NCBI RefSeq assembly: GCF_029953635.1
Contig: NZ_CP124543.1
Location: 1,529,455-1,593,454 of the forward strand
Length of the DNA stretch: 64,000 nt
DNA from: Halotia branconii CENA392
GTDB taxonomy: Bacteria; Cyanobacteriota; Cyanobacteriia; Cyanobacteriales; Nostocaceae
Direction: 5' to 3'
Notes under the pieces: model-generated
The model's database searches: none
The model's input: only the letters and a program-made list of their open reading frames with translations
Told to the model about the DNA's origin: nothing
Position numbers and translations under genes: made by a program
Shown: one piece after another, positions 36,293 to 45,072 of the stretch
Layout of the letters: each line of letters opens with the position of its first letter
Position numbering within the stretch: the first letter of the stretch is position 1

Positions 36293-37245
36293 TTGACCAC
36301 GATCGTTTATTTAAAGAATTAATTTCAACGTTTTTTGTCGAATTTTTAGATTTATTTCTGCCACAAATTGCCAAAGATATCGATAAAGATGAAATTCAGT
36401 TTTTACCGCAGGAAGTGTTCAATGATGTTACTTCTGGAGAAAAGAAAGAAATTGATTTGTTGGCACAGGTACGTTATCAGCAGCAGGAAACTTATTTTTT
36501 AATTCACGTTGAGAATCAATCTTATAGTCAGTCAGAATTTGCCAAGCGGATGTTTAAATATTTTGCTCGACTGTATGAAAAATATGATTTACCAATTTAT
36601 CCGGTGGTAATTTTCTCTTTTGATGAACCAAAACGTCTTGAACCGAGAAATCACCGTGTTACCTTTCCAGATTTAAACGTACTTGATTTTAATTTTGCTG
36701 CAATTCAATTAAATCAGCTAAGTTGGCGGAATTATTTAACGCAGTCAAATCCTGTAGCAGCAGCTTTGATGTCCAAGATGAATATTCCTAAAGAGGAACG
36801 TCCGCAGGTGAAAGCGGAATGTTTGCGGTTATTGACAACCTTAAAGCTAGACCCAGCAAGGATGCAATTAATTTCGGGATTTGTGGATGTATATTTAAAT
36901 TTGAATATGACAGAAGAAGAAGTGTTTAAAGCCAATGTCGATAGAATGGGATTAACCAACGAGGAGGTCTATATGGAAATTGTCACAAGTTGGAAACGAG
37001 AAGGTCTTCGAGAAGGTCTTCGAGAAGGTCTTCGAGAAGGTCGTCAGGAAGGTCGTCAGGAAGGTCGTCAGGAAGAACGACGGGCTGGTATTACTAAATT
37101 TCTTCAGTTGCGGTTTGGGGAAATAGATGCTCAATTGGAGGCAATTATTCCCCAATTAATGGAGTTATCAACTGATGAATACATGAGTTTGATTTATCAA
37201 GCTAGCCGCGACGACTTATTGTCGCGGTTTCACGGCGAATCTTAA
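36289..37245 (+). CDS. Rpn-family PD-(D/E)XK nuclease-like protein
   Basis: The 318-residue protein is of the Rpn/transposase-like nuclease type. The N-terminal HDRLFKELISTFF is typical, and the nuclease core is KEIDLLAQV followed by FLIHVENQS (Asp...ExQ). Near residues 235-265 is a run of tandem charged repeats EGLREGLREGLREG then GRQEGRQEG, encoded by 12-bp DNA repeats at about 37003-37077. A C-terminal DUF4351-like helix (FLQLRFGEIDAQLEAIIPQL) follows. Rpn proteins promote RecA-independent recombination in E. coli; many are thought selfish or defence-related. It overlaps the acyltransferase gene by 4 bp. Confidence 0.78.
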   Translation: MIDHDRLFKELISTFFVEFLDLFLPQIAKDIDKDEIQFLPQEVFNDVTSGEKKEIDLLAQVRYQQQETYFLIHVENQSYSQSEFAKRMFKYFARLYEKYDLPIYPVVIFSFDEPKRLEPRNHRVTFPDLNVLDFNFAAIQLNQLSWRNYLTQSNPVAAALMSKMNIPKEERPQVKAECLRLLTTLKLDPARMQLISGFVDVYLNLNMTEEEVFKANVDRMGLTNEEVYMEIVTSWKREGLREGLREGLREGRQEGRQEGRQEERRAGITKFLQLRFGEIDAQLEAIIPQLMELSTDEYMSLIYQASRDDLLSRFHGES

Positions 37246-37332
37246 ATAGTGGGATTTTTCAATGAAACGGTAGATAAAAAACTAGAGTAGCATGAAAAAC
37301 ATTATTTTGTGAAACACTCTGCATTCCCCACT

Positions 37333-37941
37333 CTAGTTTTTGCTTAACTTGCCCCAACTAACGTAAGGTAATTTTACAGCAGTTGCTCTAACTTGGTCAG
37401 CGTTAGCTACTAACTGACCGCAAGCATCCCAAGTTCCAGCAATGAAAGTACTTCTTGTCCCTTCACCGATCGCAACTGGGGCTGTATAATCATCAATTTG
37501 CACTTGCAAAGTTTCCAGATTCACTGTCACGGCTGCCTGGGGATTGCTAGCGACTAGTTTTTGGAGTTGTTTAACGGTAACAGCATCAGCTGTTAAACAA
37601 GGTATACCCATAGCCACGCAGTTACCAAAAAAGATTTCCGCAAAACTTTCACCGATTAAAGCTTGGATTCCCCATTTAGCGATCGCCTGTGGTGCGTGTT
37701 CCCGTGAGGAACCACAACCAAAGTTGCGATTGACAATTAAAATCTTCGCGCCTTGGTATTGGGGTTGGTCAAAAGGATGTTCACCTTTTAGGGCTGTGCG
37801 GTCATCAATGAACACACCTTCACCTAATCCATCAAAGGTGATAGCTTTCAGATAACGAGCAGGAATGATGCGATCGGTATCTATATCATTGCCTACCAAA
37901 GGTACACCACGCCCTGAAACTGCTTTAACTTCACTTACCAT
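37333..37941 (-). CDS. leuD: 3-isopropylmalate dehydratase small subunit
   Basis: The 202-residue subunit has [15 protein letters not shown] at the start and [15 protein letters not shown] around residues 72-86, the substrate-binding swivel domain of isopropylmalate isomerase. With LeuC it isomerises 2- to 3-isopropylmalate in leucine synthesis. It lies 178 bp downstream of leuC on the same strand; the gap holds a repeat, so leuCD is a loose operon. The length is normal. Confidence 0.95.
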   Translation of the reverse strand: MVSEVKAVSGRGVPLVGNDIDTDRIIPARYLKAITFDGLGEGVFIDDRTALKGEHPFDQPQYQGAKILIVNRNFGCGSSREHAPQAIAKWGIQALIGESFAEIFFGNCVAMGIPCLTADAVTVKQLQKLVASNPQAAVTVNLETLQVQIDDYTAPVAIGEGTRSTFIAGTWDACGQLVANADQVRATAVKLPYVSWGKLSKN

Positions 37942-38022
37942 AAATTTTATTTATCACCTAAATGACTATTTGTTAGAAAATTTCGCCCTATTTTTTCAAC
38001 TAGGACTAGTCACGGAAGAATA

Positions 38023-38107
38023 AAACAGCAGAGGAGACAGAAGAAAAGAAGTAATTTTTCTTCATCCCCCTTGCACCCCGCACCCTGCCCCAATTCCTCT
38101 TCTAATG
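38023..38107. repeat. Repeat block in the leuC-leuD spacer
   Basis: The motifs gcagaggagacagaagaa, taatttttcttcatccccc and caccccgcaccctgcccc are the same pieces found in the composite repeats elsewhere in the window. Confidence 0.6.
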
Positions 38108-38119
38108 CCCATTGAAAAA

Positions 38120-39523
38120 TTACATCAATTCGCGCACATCAGACACTTCGCCTTTAATTGCAGCTGTGGCGACCATCGCCGGACTCATCAGTAATGTGCG
38201 ACCAGAAGACGAACCTTGCCGTCCTTTAAAGTTGCGGTTAGAGGAAGAAGCGCTAATTTGTCTGCCTTGGAGTTTGTCGGGGTTCATAGCTAGGCACATA
38301 GAACACCCAGGTTCGCGCCATTCAAATCCCGCTGCTTGGAAGATTTTGTGCAATCCTTCAGCTTCTGCCTCTTGTTTGACGCGTTCTGAACCAGGAACAA
38401 CAAAGGCTTTGACTCCCTCTGCGACATGGCGACCTTGGGCAATTTTTGCAGCTTCCCGCAAGTCGCTAATTCTACCATTGGTACAGCTACCGATAAAGCA
38501 GACATCAATTTTTGTGCCTTTAATTGGCTGACCGGGAAACAAATCCATGTAGCTGTAAGCTTCTTCAGCAATAAACCGATCTTCTTCTAATAAATCTTCC
38601 GGTTTGGGAACGAACTGATTAACGCCAATTCCTTGACCGGGAGTGATTCCCCAAGTGACTGTCGGGGGAATTTCGGCAGCGTCGAAAACGACCACATCAT
38701 CATACTCAGCATCAGCATCACTCTTGATGGATTCCCACCAATTTACAGCTTTGTCCCAATCTGCACCTTTAGGAGCAAAGTCTCTGCCTTGTAAATAATC
38801 GTAAGTAACTTGATCGGGATTAACATAACCGCACCTAGCACCACCCTCGATCGCCATATTACAAACGGTCATCCTCTCTTCCATGTTCATTTGCTCAAAG
38901 GTAGTGCCTGCAAATTCATAAGCGTAGCCGACACCACCTTTCACGCCAAGGGTGCGGATGATATGCAAAATGACATCTTTAGCGTAAACACCAGGGTTGA
39001 GAGTGCCGTTAACTTCAATTTTACGGACTTTCAATTTAGCTAGGGCTAAGGTTTGAGAGGCAAGAACATCCCGCACTTGACTAGTACCGATACCAAAAGC
39101 GATCGCCCCAAATGCTCCATGACTAGAAGTATGGCTATCTCCACAGGCGATCGTCATTCCTGGTTGGGTAAGCCCTTGTTCTGGGGCAATCACATGGACT
39201 ATTCCTTGACTGCCAGAACCAATGTTATAAAAAGTAATATTATTTTCTTGACAATTTTGTTCTAGGGCTTGGATCATATCTTCCGCCAAGCGATCGCTAA
39301 AGGGGCGGGCTTGATTTTCTGTCGGTACAATATGATCGACTGTAGCTACAGTTTGTTCTGGGAACAGTACTTTTAATCCCCTCTCGCGTAACATAGCAAA
39401 GGCTTGGGGACTGGTCACTTCATGAATTAAATGCAGCCCGATAAACAGTTGCGTTAGCCCTGAAGGAAGTGTACCAACGGTGTGTAAGTCCCAAACTTTA
39501 TCGAACAAGGTACCTTTGCTCAT
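38120..39523 (-). CDS. leuC: 3-isopropylmalate dehydratase large subunit
   Basis: The 467-residue aconitase-family subunit shows [10 protein letters not shown] at the start, [14 protein letters not shown] in the substrate region, and the three [4Fe-4S] cysteines in [14 protein letters not shown] and GCSMCLAMN. The C-terminal [11 protein letters not shown] also fits. It acts with LeuD in the leucine pathway. The length matches bacterial LeuC. No leader peptide or leucine-responsive structure is evident upstream. Confidence 0.96.
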   Translation of the reverse strand: MSKGTLFDKVWDLHTVGTLPSGLTQLFIGLHLIHEVTSPQAFAMLRERGLKVLFPEQTVATVDHIVPTENQARPFSDRLAEDMIQALEQNCQENNITFYNIGSGSQGIVHVIAPEQGLTQPGMTIACGDSHTSSHGAFGAIAFGIGTSQVRDVLASQTLALAKLKVRKIEVNGTLNPGVYAKDVILHIIRTLGVKGGVGYAYEFAGTTFEQMNMEERMTVCNMAIEGGARCGYVNPDQVTYDYLQGRDFAPKGADWDKAVNWWESIKSDADAEYDDVVVFDAAEIPPTVTWGITPGQGIGVNQFVPKPEDLLEEDRFIAEEAYSYMDLFPGQPIKGTKIDVCFIGSCTNGRISDLREAAKIAQGRHVAEGVKAFVVPGSERVKQEAEAEGLHKIFQAAGFEWREPGCSMCLAMNPDKLQGRQISASSSNRNFKGRQGSSSGRTLLMSPAMVATAAIKGEVSDVRELM

Positions 39524-39846
39524 ACGTCAATGCTTATTTAACGAGTCAGAGTTTTTATAGTATCAAAAAACAGTCGGGCTTTGACTATATGAAAAATTCT
39601 ACCCACAAGGGGATAGAGTTTTGTCAGTGCATCGCTGACAACTGATCCACATAAATAGGTCGATGTCAATAATTATCGTTGGGATAAAGCAGAGAAAGAA
39701 AGAGTTTGAGCCTTATTTACTTTTATTCACATAATTTGATTTTATTTCACCGACTTACTTAAGTCTTTAGAAGCGGACATTATGGTGATGTTGGGTGAAG
39801 TGGTTTAAGGACTAAAATAAAAATGTAGAGTTGGAATATTTTAGCA
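39524..39846. other. Gene-free region ahead of a toxin-antitoxin module
   Basis: The only structure seen is the left copy of a 26-bp direct repeat (39786-39811). The rest is AT-rich with no open frame. Confidence 0.5.
39786..39811 (+). repeat. Left 26-bp direct repeat flanking the UPF0175/DUF3368 module
   Basis: The 26 bp (starting tgatgttgggtgaagtgg) are identical to 40656-40681. Both copies are followed by a taaaataa stretch. The two copies bracket the whole two-gene module. Confidence 0.75.
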
Positions 39847-40122
39847 ATGGTCTTAACAATTTCAGATGAAGACTTGGAAAGTATTCAGCTTTCGGCAGAG
39901 GTTCGAGAAAAGGCTTTGCATAAAGCTAAAGAAGGGTATGTAATGGCTTTGTTAGAGGTAGGAGAAATTACTAGTGGCAGGGCAGCAAAAATCCTTGGTA
40001 TTTCTCGGCTAGAAGTTATCAAAATGATGAGTAAATGGGGTATTTCGCTTTTTGATGATTCGCAGAGTTTGGAGGAACTACGTCAAGAAGTAGAACAGGC
40101 GGAATTAATTTTAAATCAGTAA
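39847..40122 (+). CDS. UPF0175 family antitoxin-like protein
   Basis: The 91-residue protein has the UPF0175 layout: a variable N-terminus, a helix with KAKEGYVMALLEVGEITSG, and a helix-turn-helix in RAAKILGISRLEVIKMM (about residues 43-62). Members are antitoxin-like DNA-binding proteins placed before a DUF3368 (PIN-like) toxin. Such a gene follows here 9 bp downstream but carries a stop codon. It probably represses its own promoter, which would be just upstream next to the 26-bp repeat. Confidence 0.8.
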   Translation: MVLTISDEDLESIQLSAEVREKALHKAKEGYVMALLEVGEITSGRAAKILGISRLEVIKMMSKWGISLFDDSQSLEELRQEVEQAELILNQ

Positions 40123-40131
40123 ATGTCTTAA

Positions 40132-40626
40132 ATGATTATTGTTTCTGACACTACGCCAATTAGTGAGTTAGCAAAAGTAGATCATCTTGATTTATTGCCA
40201 AAGCTTTTTGGTAAAGTTGTGATTTCCCAGGGTGTATTTAATGAATTACAGGTAGGTCAGCATCCAGCAGCAGAATTTGTAGAGAATTTGTCTTGACTGG
40301 AGGTTGTAACGGTAGAAAATCAGCAGGTAGTTGAGGAGTTACAAAAGTCCTTTAATTTACATTTGGGAGAATCAGAAGCTATTGCTTTAGCTGAGGAAAT
40401 TGGTGCTTCTCAATTGTTGATTGATGAAAAGGCTGCTAGGAAAGTAGCTATGGCTCGAAAGTTACCTTTAATTGGTACTGTGGGGATTTTACTGTTAGCA
40501 AAACGTCGAGGTTTGTTAACAAGTGTTAAGGATGTTTTGGATGAGATGCAGTTACAGGAAACTAGAATTTCTAAGCGGCTTTATGTGCAGGTTTTGACTT
40601 TAGCTGAAGAAAATGAAGGGAAGTAA
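40132..40626 (+). pseudogene. DUF3368 PIN-like toxin broken by an in-frame TGA
   Basis: One frame from the ATG at 40132 to 40626 gives a full DUF3368 protein of about 164 codons: MIIVSDTTPISELAKVD, with the PIN-domain Asp, then HLGESEAIALAEE and LIDEKAARKVA, and a normal C-terminus. Codon 55 (40294-40296) is TGA in the context LS*LEVV, where a Trp (TGG) would fit. No other damage is visible, so the inactivation looks recent, or the read is in error. The downstream half could restart at a TTG at 40363 but would lack the first catalytic acid. Confidence 0.75.
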
Positions 40627-40655
40627 TGATATTAAATCGCTGGAGTCAAGCATGA

Positions 40656-40681
40656 TGATGTTGGGTGAAGTGGTTTAAGGA
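40656..40681 (+). repeat. Right 26-bp direct repeat flanking the UPF0175/DUF3368 module
   Basis: Identical to 39786-39811, 870 bp further on. It lies 30 bp after the DUF3368 stop codon. Confidence 0.75.
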
Positions 40682-40813
40682 TAAAATAATGAAGAATTTA
40701 AAGCAGTTGTATTTGAGAAATTGCTATCCAGTATTTATGAAGGTATCAACAATGAACAGTAATATTAAATATGTATAACTGGTGCGTTAACTGTAGCGTA
40801 ACGCACCTAAAAA

Positions 40814-41653
40814 TTATTCAACAAATTCAGGTCGCACTTTTTGATTTGACTGGAATTTTTGTTCTAAAGCCGCCCAATTTTCTTGTTCAATTAAGTTAAT
40901 AAATTCATCAAGGTTATGGCGATATTGTTGTAATGATCTTAACAATGCTTGTCGATTATATTGTGCCATCATCACCCCTAATTCGGGATTGCCACCACCG
41001 ACACGGCTAGTATCTCGAAAACCAGTACTAGCGAGATTTTTAGCTAGTTGTAAAACTTGAGGATCAGTCTCACCCATGCAAGCGGCAATCAATGAACCGC
41101 TGACCATTACAGGTAAGTGAGAAATCCAACTGACAGCGCGGTCATGTTGTTCTGGTTGACAATAATAAATATTAGCCCCAAGCGATCGCACAATTTCTTC
41201 TAAAATAGCGATCGCAGTAGTTGGTGTTGTCGCATCTGGTGTCAGTACGTAAGGTCTACCAACAAATAAATTACGTTGTGCAGCTTCAATACCGCTATCT
41301 GTTGTACCTGCCATTGGGTGGCCGCCGACAAAATTTTCCCACAGGGGAGCTAAGGCTTTAACTATCGGTGCTTTTACTGAACCAACATCAGTCACAATCG
41401 TCGCCGCAGACAGATGGTTAATAAGCTGCTTAAATTGGGGAACAATAAGCCCGATAGGCGTACAGATAAATACAATATCTGCGGCTGCTAACAGGCTCAG
41501 ATTACAGGATGCCTCATCGATACTACCTAGAGCGATCGCTCTTTGGCAAGTAGAATCACGGCGGCTGACTCCCAAAACATAATGACCTTGCGATCGCAAA
41601 TCATAGCCGAGAGAACCGCCAATCAGTCCCAGTCCTAAAATACCAATTTTCAT
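40814..41653 (-). CDS. tyrA: Arogenate/prephenate dehydrogenase
   Basis: The 279-residue protein starts with the NAD(P)-binding motif GILGLGLIGGSLG (Gly7, Gly9, Gly12) and contains VTDVGSVKAPI, the substrate motif GGHPMAGT and the catalytic-region HDRAVSWISHLP. It makes tyrosine by oxidising arogenate or prephenate; cyanobacterial enzymes mostly use arogenate and NADP. There is no fused chorismate mutase or ACT domain. It is divergent from the pentapeptide gene with about 80 bp between starts. Confidence 0.92.
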   Translation of the reverse strand: MKIGILGLGLIGGSLGYDLRSQGHYVLGVSRRDSTCQRAIALGSIDEASCNLSLLAAADIVFICTPIGLIVPQFKQLINHLSAATIVTDVGSVKAPIVKALAPLWENFVGGHPMAGTTDSGIEAAQRNLFVGRPYVLTPDATTPTTAIAILEEIVRSLGANIYYCQPEQHDRAVSWISHLPVMVSGSLIAACMGETDPQVLQLAKNLASTGFRDTSRVGGGNPELGVMMAQYNRQALLRSLQQYRHNLDEFINLIEQENWAALEQKFQSNQKVRPEFVE

Positions 41654-41735
41654 TTTTGATTTTGACCGTTTATCTTTTAATTATTTTTTGCATACTTTAC
41701 CAACTATTAAAGTTGGCATCCGAGGGGTAGCATCC

Positions 41736-43301
41736 ATGACTGTAGAGGAATTGCTAGAACAATATGCGGCAGGAGTCACAAACTTTATTGGTGTTGACCT
41801 CTGTGAAGCTAACTTGAGTGGTGTCAAACTCAGTGGTATAAATCTCAGTACAGCCAACTTAAATATCAGTAACCTCAGTGGAGCGAATCTCAACGCCTCT
41901 AACTTGAGTTGTGCTAATCTCAATGTGGCTCGGTTAAGTGGTGCAAATCTTGACAGTGCCAATCTTAATAATTCCAGTCTCAATGTCGCTAACTTAATTC
42001 GCGCTGATCTCAGTCGCGCTCAACTGCGGAAAGCCTCATTAGTTCGGGCAGAATTAATTCGAGCTGATCTCAGTAAAGCTGATTTGTTTGAGGCTAATCT
42101 TAGCAACGCCGACTTGCGAGAAGCAACGCTGCGACAAGCTAATCTCCGTGGTGCTAACTTGAATGAAGCCAGCTTAAAAGGCTGTTCTCTGGCCGGAGCA
42201 AACTTAGAAATGGCTAATTTAAACGCTACTAATTTGAGTCGTGCTGACCTTAATAGTGCAAATTTGCGAGAAGCTGAACTTAAACAGGCAAACCTTAGCC
42301 ATGCTAATCTGAGCGGTGCAGATTTAAGTGGAGCCAATCTCCGTTGGGCTGATTTAAGCGGAGCCAATCTCCGTTGGGCTGATTTAAGCGGAGCCAAATT
42401 AAGCGGGACTAACTTAATGGGCGCAGATTTGAGCAATGCCAATTTAACTAATGCCAGCTTGGTATATGCCGATTTGACCCAGGTAACTTTAATTAAAGCA
42501 GAGTGGGTAGGTGCAGATTTAACAGGCGCAATTTTAACCGGAGCCAAACTTTACTCTACTTCCCGCTTTGGTTTAAAAACCGAAGGTCTGACTTGTGAAT
42601 GGGTTGATCTTAGCCCATCAGGCGATCGCTCGATCATTCAAAAATTCGACTTGGAAGATCCAAAGGAATTTTTTAATGAAACTTCACCAACAATTCGGAT
42701 TATCGTTGATGCTGCTTTAGAACAAGAAGCAAACTTTGCCCTAGCTGGCGCTTATTACCACATTGCTCAAGAATATCGGGTGCTAAAACAACCACCTAGT
42801 ATGGAAATTAATCGTCGCCGGACTGTTTTTACCTTCCGCGTAGATAGTGACGAAGCCCTATTTCCTACAGCTTGTATGGCGATTTTACCCTTTAGAGATG
42901 CCGTTAGTACCCAAAAGAATATTTACAAAATAGTAGAAATGCTGGGTAAAGAAGATCTACCTCAGTTGGGAGAAAAAACCTTCCATCGGCTGAAGCAATT
43001 AACGACTCTGACCCAAGAAGCTATTAGTCAGGCGAAGACTATTAGGCAAATGAAAAAAAATCTGGAATTGGCAGCAAAATTAAACTTCTTTAGAATGCCT
43101 ACGCAGACAATATTAACAAATTCCAGCGCTCAAACGTTGGCAGTGCATTACAACCCAAACTTCGGTAAACGATTTATTGATCCTGCGGATCTCGATGTGG
43201 GATTTTTAGCAGATATATCCAGTGAATCTGCTACATCTATATTGCCTTCATTAAATATGATTATGGATTTTGTTAAAAGTTTCCACTATATCAGTCAATA
43301 A
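41736..43301 (+). CDS. Pentapeptide-repeat protein with a conserved-looking C-terminal domain
   Basis: The start at 41736 (MTVEELLEQYAAG) has GAGGGG 8 nt upstream and is preferred over an upstream TTG. Residues from about 20 to 275 are nearly uninterrupted A(D/N)Lxx pentapeptides, which should fold as a long right-handed quadrilateral beta-helix. A 30-bp exact duplication (SGANLRWADL twice) lies near 42330-42390. Residues 275-521 are a non-repeat domain, with helix-rich parts and a C-terminal VKSFHYISQ, that I cannot assign. There is no signal peptide. The function is unknown; pentapeptide proteins serve in varied scaffolding roles. Confidence 0.85.
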   Translation: MTVEELLEQYAAGVTNFIGVDLCEANLSGVKLSGINLSTANLNISNLSGANLNASNLSCANLNVARLSGANLDSANLNNSSLNVANLIRADLSRAQLRKASLVRAELIRADLSKADLFEANLSNADLREATLRQANLRGANLNEASLKGCSLAGANLEMANLNATNLSRADLNSANLREAELKQANLSHANLSGADLSGANLRWADLSGANLRWADLSGAKLSGTNLMGADLSNANLTNASLVYADLTQVTLIKAEWVGADLTGAILTGAKLYSTSRFGLKTEGLTCEWVDLSPSGDRSIIQKFDLEDPKEFFNETSPTIRIIVDAALEQEANFALAGAYYHIAQEYRVLKQPPSMEINRRRTVFTFRVDSDEALFPTACMAILPFRDAVSTQKNIYKIVEMLGKEDLPQLGEKTFHRLKQLTTLTQEAISQAKTIRQMKKNLELAAKLNFFRMPTQTILTNSSAQTLAVHYNPNFGKRFIDPADLDVGFLADISSESATSILPSLNMIMDFVKSFHYISQ

Positions 43302-43341
43302 TTAACGGTTAGTCGCAAATAACAACTGACAACTGACCACA

Positions 43342-43457
43342 CTTCGACTACGCGGTAGTTGAGCGCAGTCGAAACTCAGTGCATCGCTGACAACTGACCC
43401 CTGACCACTGACAACTGACCACTGACAACTGACCACTGACCACTGACCACTGACAAT
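43342..43457. repeat. Inverted repeat plus ten-unit heptanucleotide array
   Basis: An imperfect palindrome (ttcgactacgc ... gcgcagtcgaa, 43343-43373) is followed at 43388-43457 by ten 7-bp units of tgacaac, tgaccac or tgacccc. This lies just before the ribosome-binding site of the DUF1517 gene. Confidence 0.8.
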
Positions 43458-43481
43458 TAATCAAACTCCAGGAGGAAGCAA

Positions 43482-44072
43482 ATGCGCGCCTTTAATAAAA
43501 TGATTGGTCGGACTCGCTATGTAGTCTGTCGTTTATTTCTGCATTTAGCTGGGTCAGACGTAGCACCAATTTTAGGAGTATTAAATCGTAACGCACGAGA
43601 AGCGATCGATTCTGATGGTGAAATGGAAGTTTTAGAAAAAGGATTGGTAGATCTTTGCGAAACTCTGTTGCGATATGATGAATACTGGCTTTCTTCTGCC
43701 AATGAAGGTGATGTATTTTGGGACGAAGGCGAGGCGGCAAATTATGTGGATGATTTATTTACCGACTCCGGCGAACGATATGGTGCTGAACTTGATTTAA
43801 ATTCTGATTCTGACTTAGAGCAACCCTTATCTATACCTGTTACTCGTAATGTAGTTGTAATGATTACAGTAGCTTATGAGGGAGAAGTTCCAGATCTAGA
43901 AACTAATCTGTCTAATGTTCAAGCTTTGAAGGAAGCTTTAAAAGCCTTAATTAGTTTGCATTATAAGAACAAACTGCGGGAAATTTATGTGCATTTTGCA
44001 CCAGCGCAATTAGGTGATGAACTGACCAACGATCAATTATTACAATATTACCCAGAATTGATCCCTTTGTAA
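43482..44072 (+). CDS. DUF1517 family protein
   Basis: The 196-residue protein is a DUF1517 member; the C-terminal half (VVVMITVAYEGEVPDLETN, then YVHFAPAQLGDELTNDQLL) matches that family, found in cyanobacteria and chloroplasts. Unlike many members it has no clear signal or membrane segment at the N-terminus. CAGGAGG lies about 7 nt before the ATG. The function is unknown. A lipoprotein gene follows 70 bp downstream on the same strand. Confidence 0.8.
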   Translation: MRAFNKMIGRTRYVVCRLFLHLAGSDVAPILGVLNRNAREAIDSDGEMEVLEKGLVDLCETLLRYDEYWLSSANEGDVFWDEGEAANYVDDLFTDSGERYGAELDLNSDSDLEQPLSIPVTRNVVVMITVAYEGEVPDLETNLSNVQALKEALKALISLHYKNKLREIYVHFAPAQLGDELTNDQLLQYYPELIPL

Positions 44073-44142
44073 TTTGTAGGGTAGACCGTACCTATTACCC
44101 ACATTGAGAACTTGTTAAGCTCAAAGATAATACAATAGCGCC

Positions 44143-45000
44143 ATGATTATGAATGTACTGCGGAAAATTACAGTTGTTTTTTTAGCCATGACTTTGTGCT
44201 TGACAACTGTTGCTTGCGGGGGAGGAAATCAAACTAACTCTTCAGCTAGAAATGTTAGTCAAACTTCTGCTGCTACTAAATTAAGTGATGGGCAGTATCA
44301 AGTGCAACAAGCTACTTATGACGATGCCAATGGGGAATACACGCTGTTTTTACTCAACAGTACACCCCCAACCTTTGCAACCGAAAAGTTACAAATGGCA
44401 CGGCTAACTGATGAAGAAATCAAAGAAGGTAAGAAAACTTATTTAAAAGTTGAGAACGGACAGCCAGTTTTATACTTGACTGAAGACTTTAAAATTGAGT
44501 ACGTTCACAATGTCACCGAGACAAAAACTAATCCCCAAACTGGTCAACAAGAAACAGTCGTAGTCCGCCGAGAAAATAGCTTTTGGACACCCTTTGCTGG
44601 AGCCTTAGCAGGTCAAGCGATTGGTAGTTTGCTATTTAGACCCCAATACTATGTACCTCCAATGTATCAACCAGGAGGGTTATTAACAGGCTTTGGTGGG
44701 TATGGTAGAAGCTATGACCAGGCAGTGTCAAATTACCAGACTCGTCATAACACTCCACCCGCAGCTGTGCGAAATCGTAATACTTTACGTACCACGGGAT
44801 CAATTAGAAGACCAAGTAGTTCCACTGTACGCAGTACAACACCACGCACAAGCACTGGTAGCCGTTCAACTGGTTCTGGTTATGGTAGTGGTACTTTAAG
44901 ACGCGATAGCAGTACTAGGACTAGACGCGCTCCTAGCAGTAGTAGTTTTGGTAGTAGAAGTAGCTCTCCTAGACGTTCCGGTGGTTTTAGACGGCGTTAA
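44143..45000 (+). CDS. Probable lipoprotein with Ser/Arg/Gly-rich tail
   Basis: The 285-residue protein has a hydrophobic leader and a lipobox-like TVACGGG, with Cys at residue 25; Thr rather than Leu at -3 is less usual. The start at 44149 (MNVLRK) is also possible. Residues 45-165 form a compact region with a FAGALAGQAIGSLLF hydrophobic segment near 150-165. From about 195 the protein is low-complexity Ser/Thr/Arg/Gly, strongly basic, ending GGFRRR. The tail resembles other cyanobacterial surface or periplasmic proteins but has no known role. A hairpin with a T-run follows the stop codon. Confidence 0.7.
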   Translation: MIMNVLRKITVVFLAMTLCLTTVACGGGNQTNSSARNVSQTSAATKLSDGQYQVQQATYDDANGEYTLFLLNSTPPTFATEKLQMARLTDEEIKEGKKTYLKVENGQPVLYLTEDFKIEYVHNVTETKTNPQTGQQETVVVRRENSFWTPFAGALAGQAIGSLLFRPQYYVPPMYQPGGLLTGFGGYGRSYDQAVSNYQTRHNTPPAAVRNRNTLRTTGSIRRPSSSTVRSTTPRTSTGSRSTGSGYGSGTLRRDSSTRTRRAPSSSSFGSRSSSPRRSGGFRRR

Positions 45001-45019
45001 TCAAAGGTTTGTTTTTAGT

Positions 45020-45038
45020 AAGGGCTTTAGCCCTTTTT
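45020..45038 (+). terminator. Rho-independent-type terminator of the lipoprotein gene
   Basis: aagggct-tt-agccctt forms a 7-bp stem at 45020-45035, followed by a T-run. It begins 20 nt after the stop codon. Confidence 0.65.
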
Positions 45039-45055
45039 ATTCGCGTCTCATAAGA

Positions 45056-45071
45056 GAGGACTAAAGTCCTC
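45056..45071. repeat. Palindrome after the GT2-TPR gene
   Basis: gaggact-aa-agtcctc lies immediately past the stop codon of the minus-strand gene ending at 45073. It belongs to the same dispersed palindrome type as that near 4330. It could assist termination. Confidence 0.5.
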
Positions 45072-45072
45072 A

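Noticed and set aside
42020..42547. Antisense open frame of 175 codons in the pentapeptide gene
   Set aside because: It mirrors the five-codon repeats of the sense gene; the sense product has a clear fold and start.
43388..43457. Possible CRISPR-like array
   Set aside because: Units are 7 bp with no spacers and no cas genes nearby; it is a simple tandem repeat.
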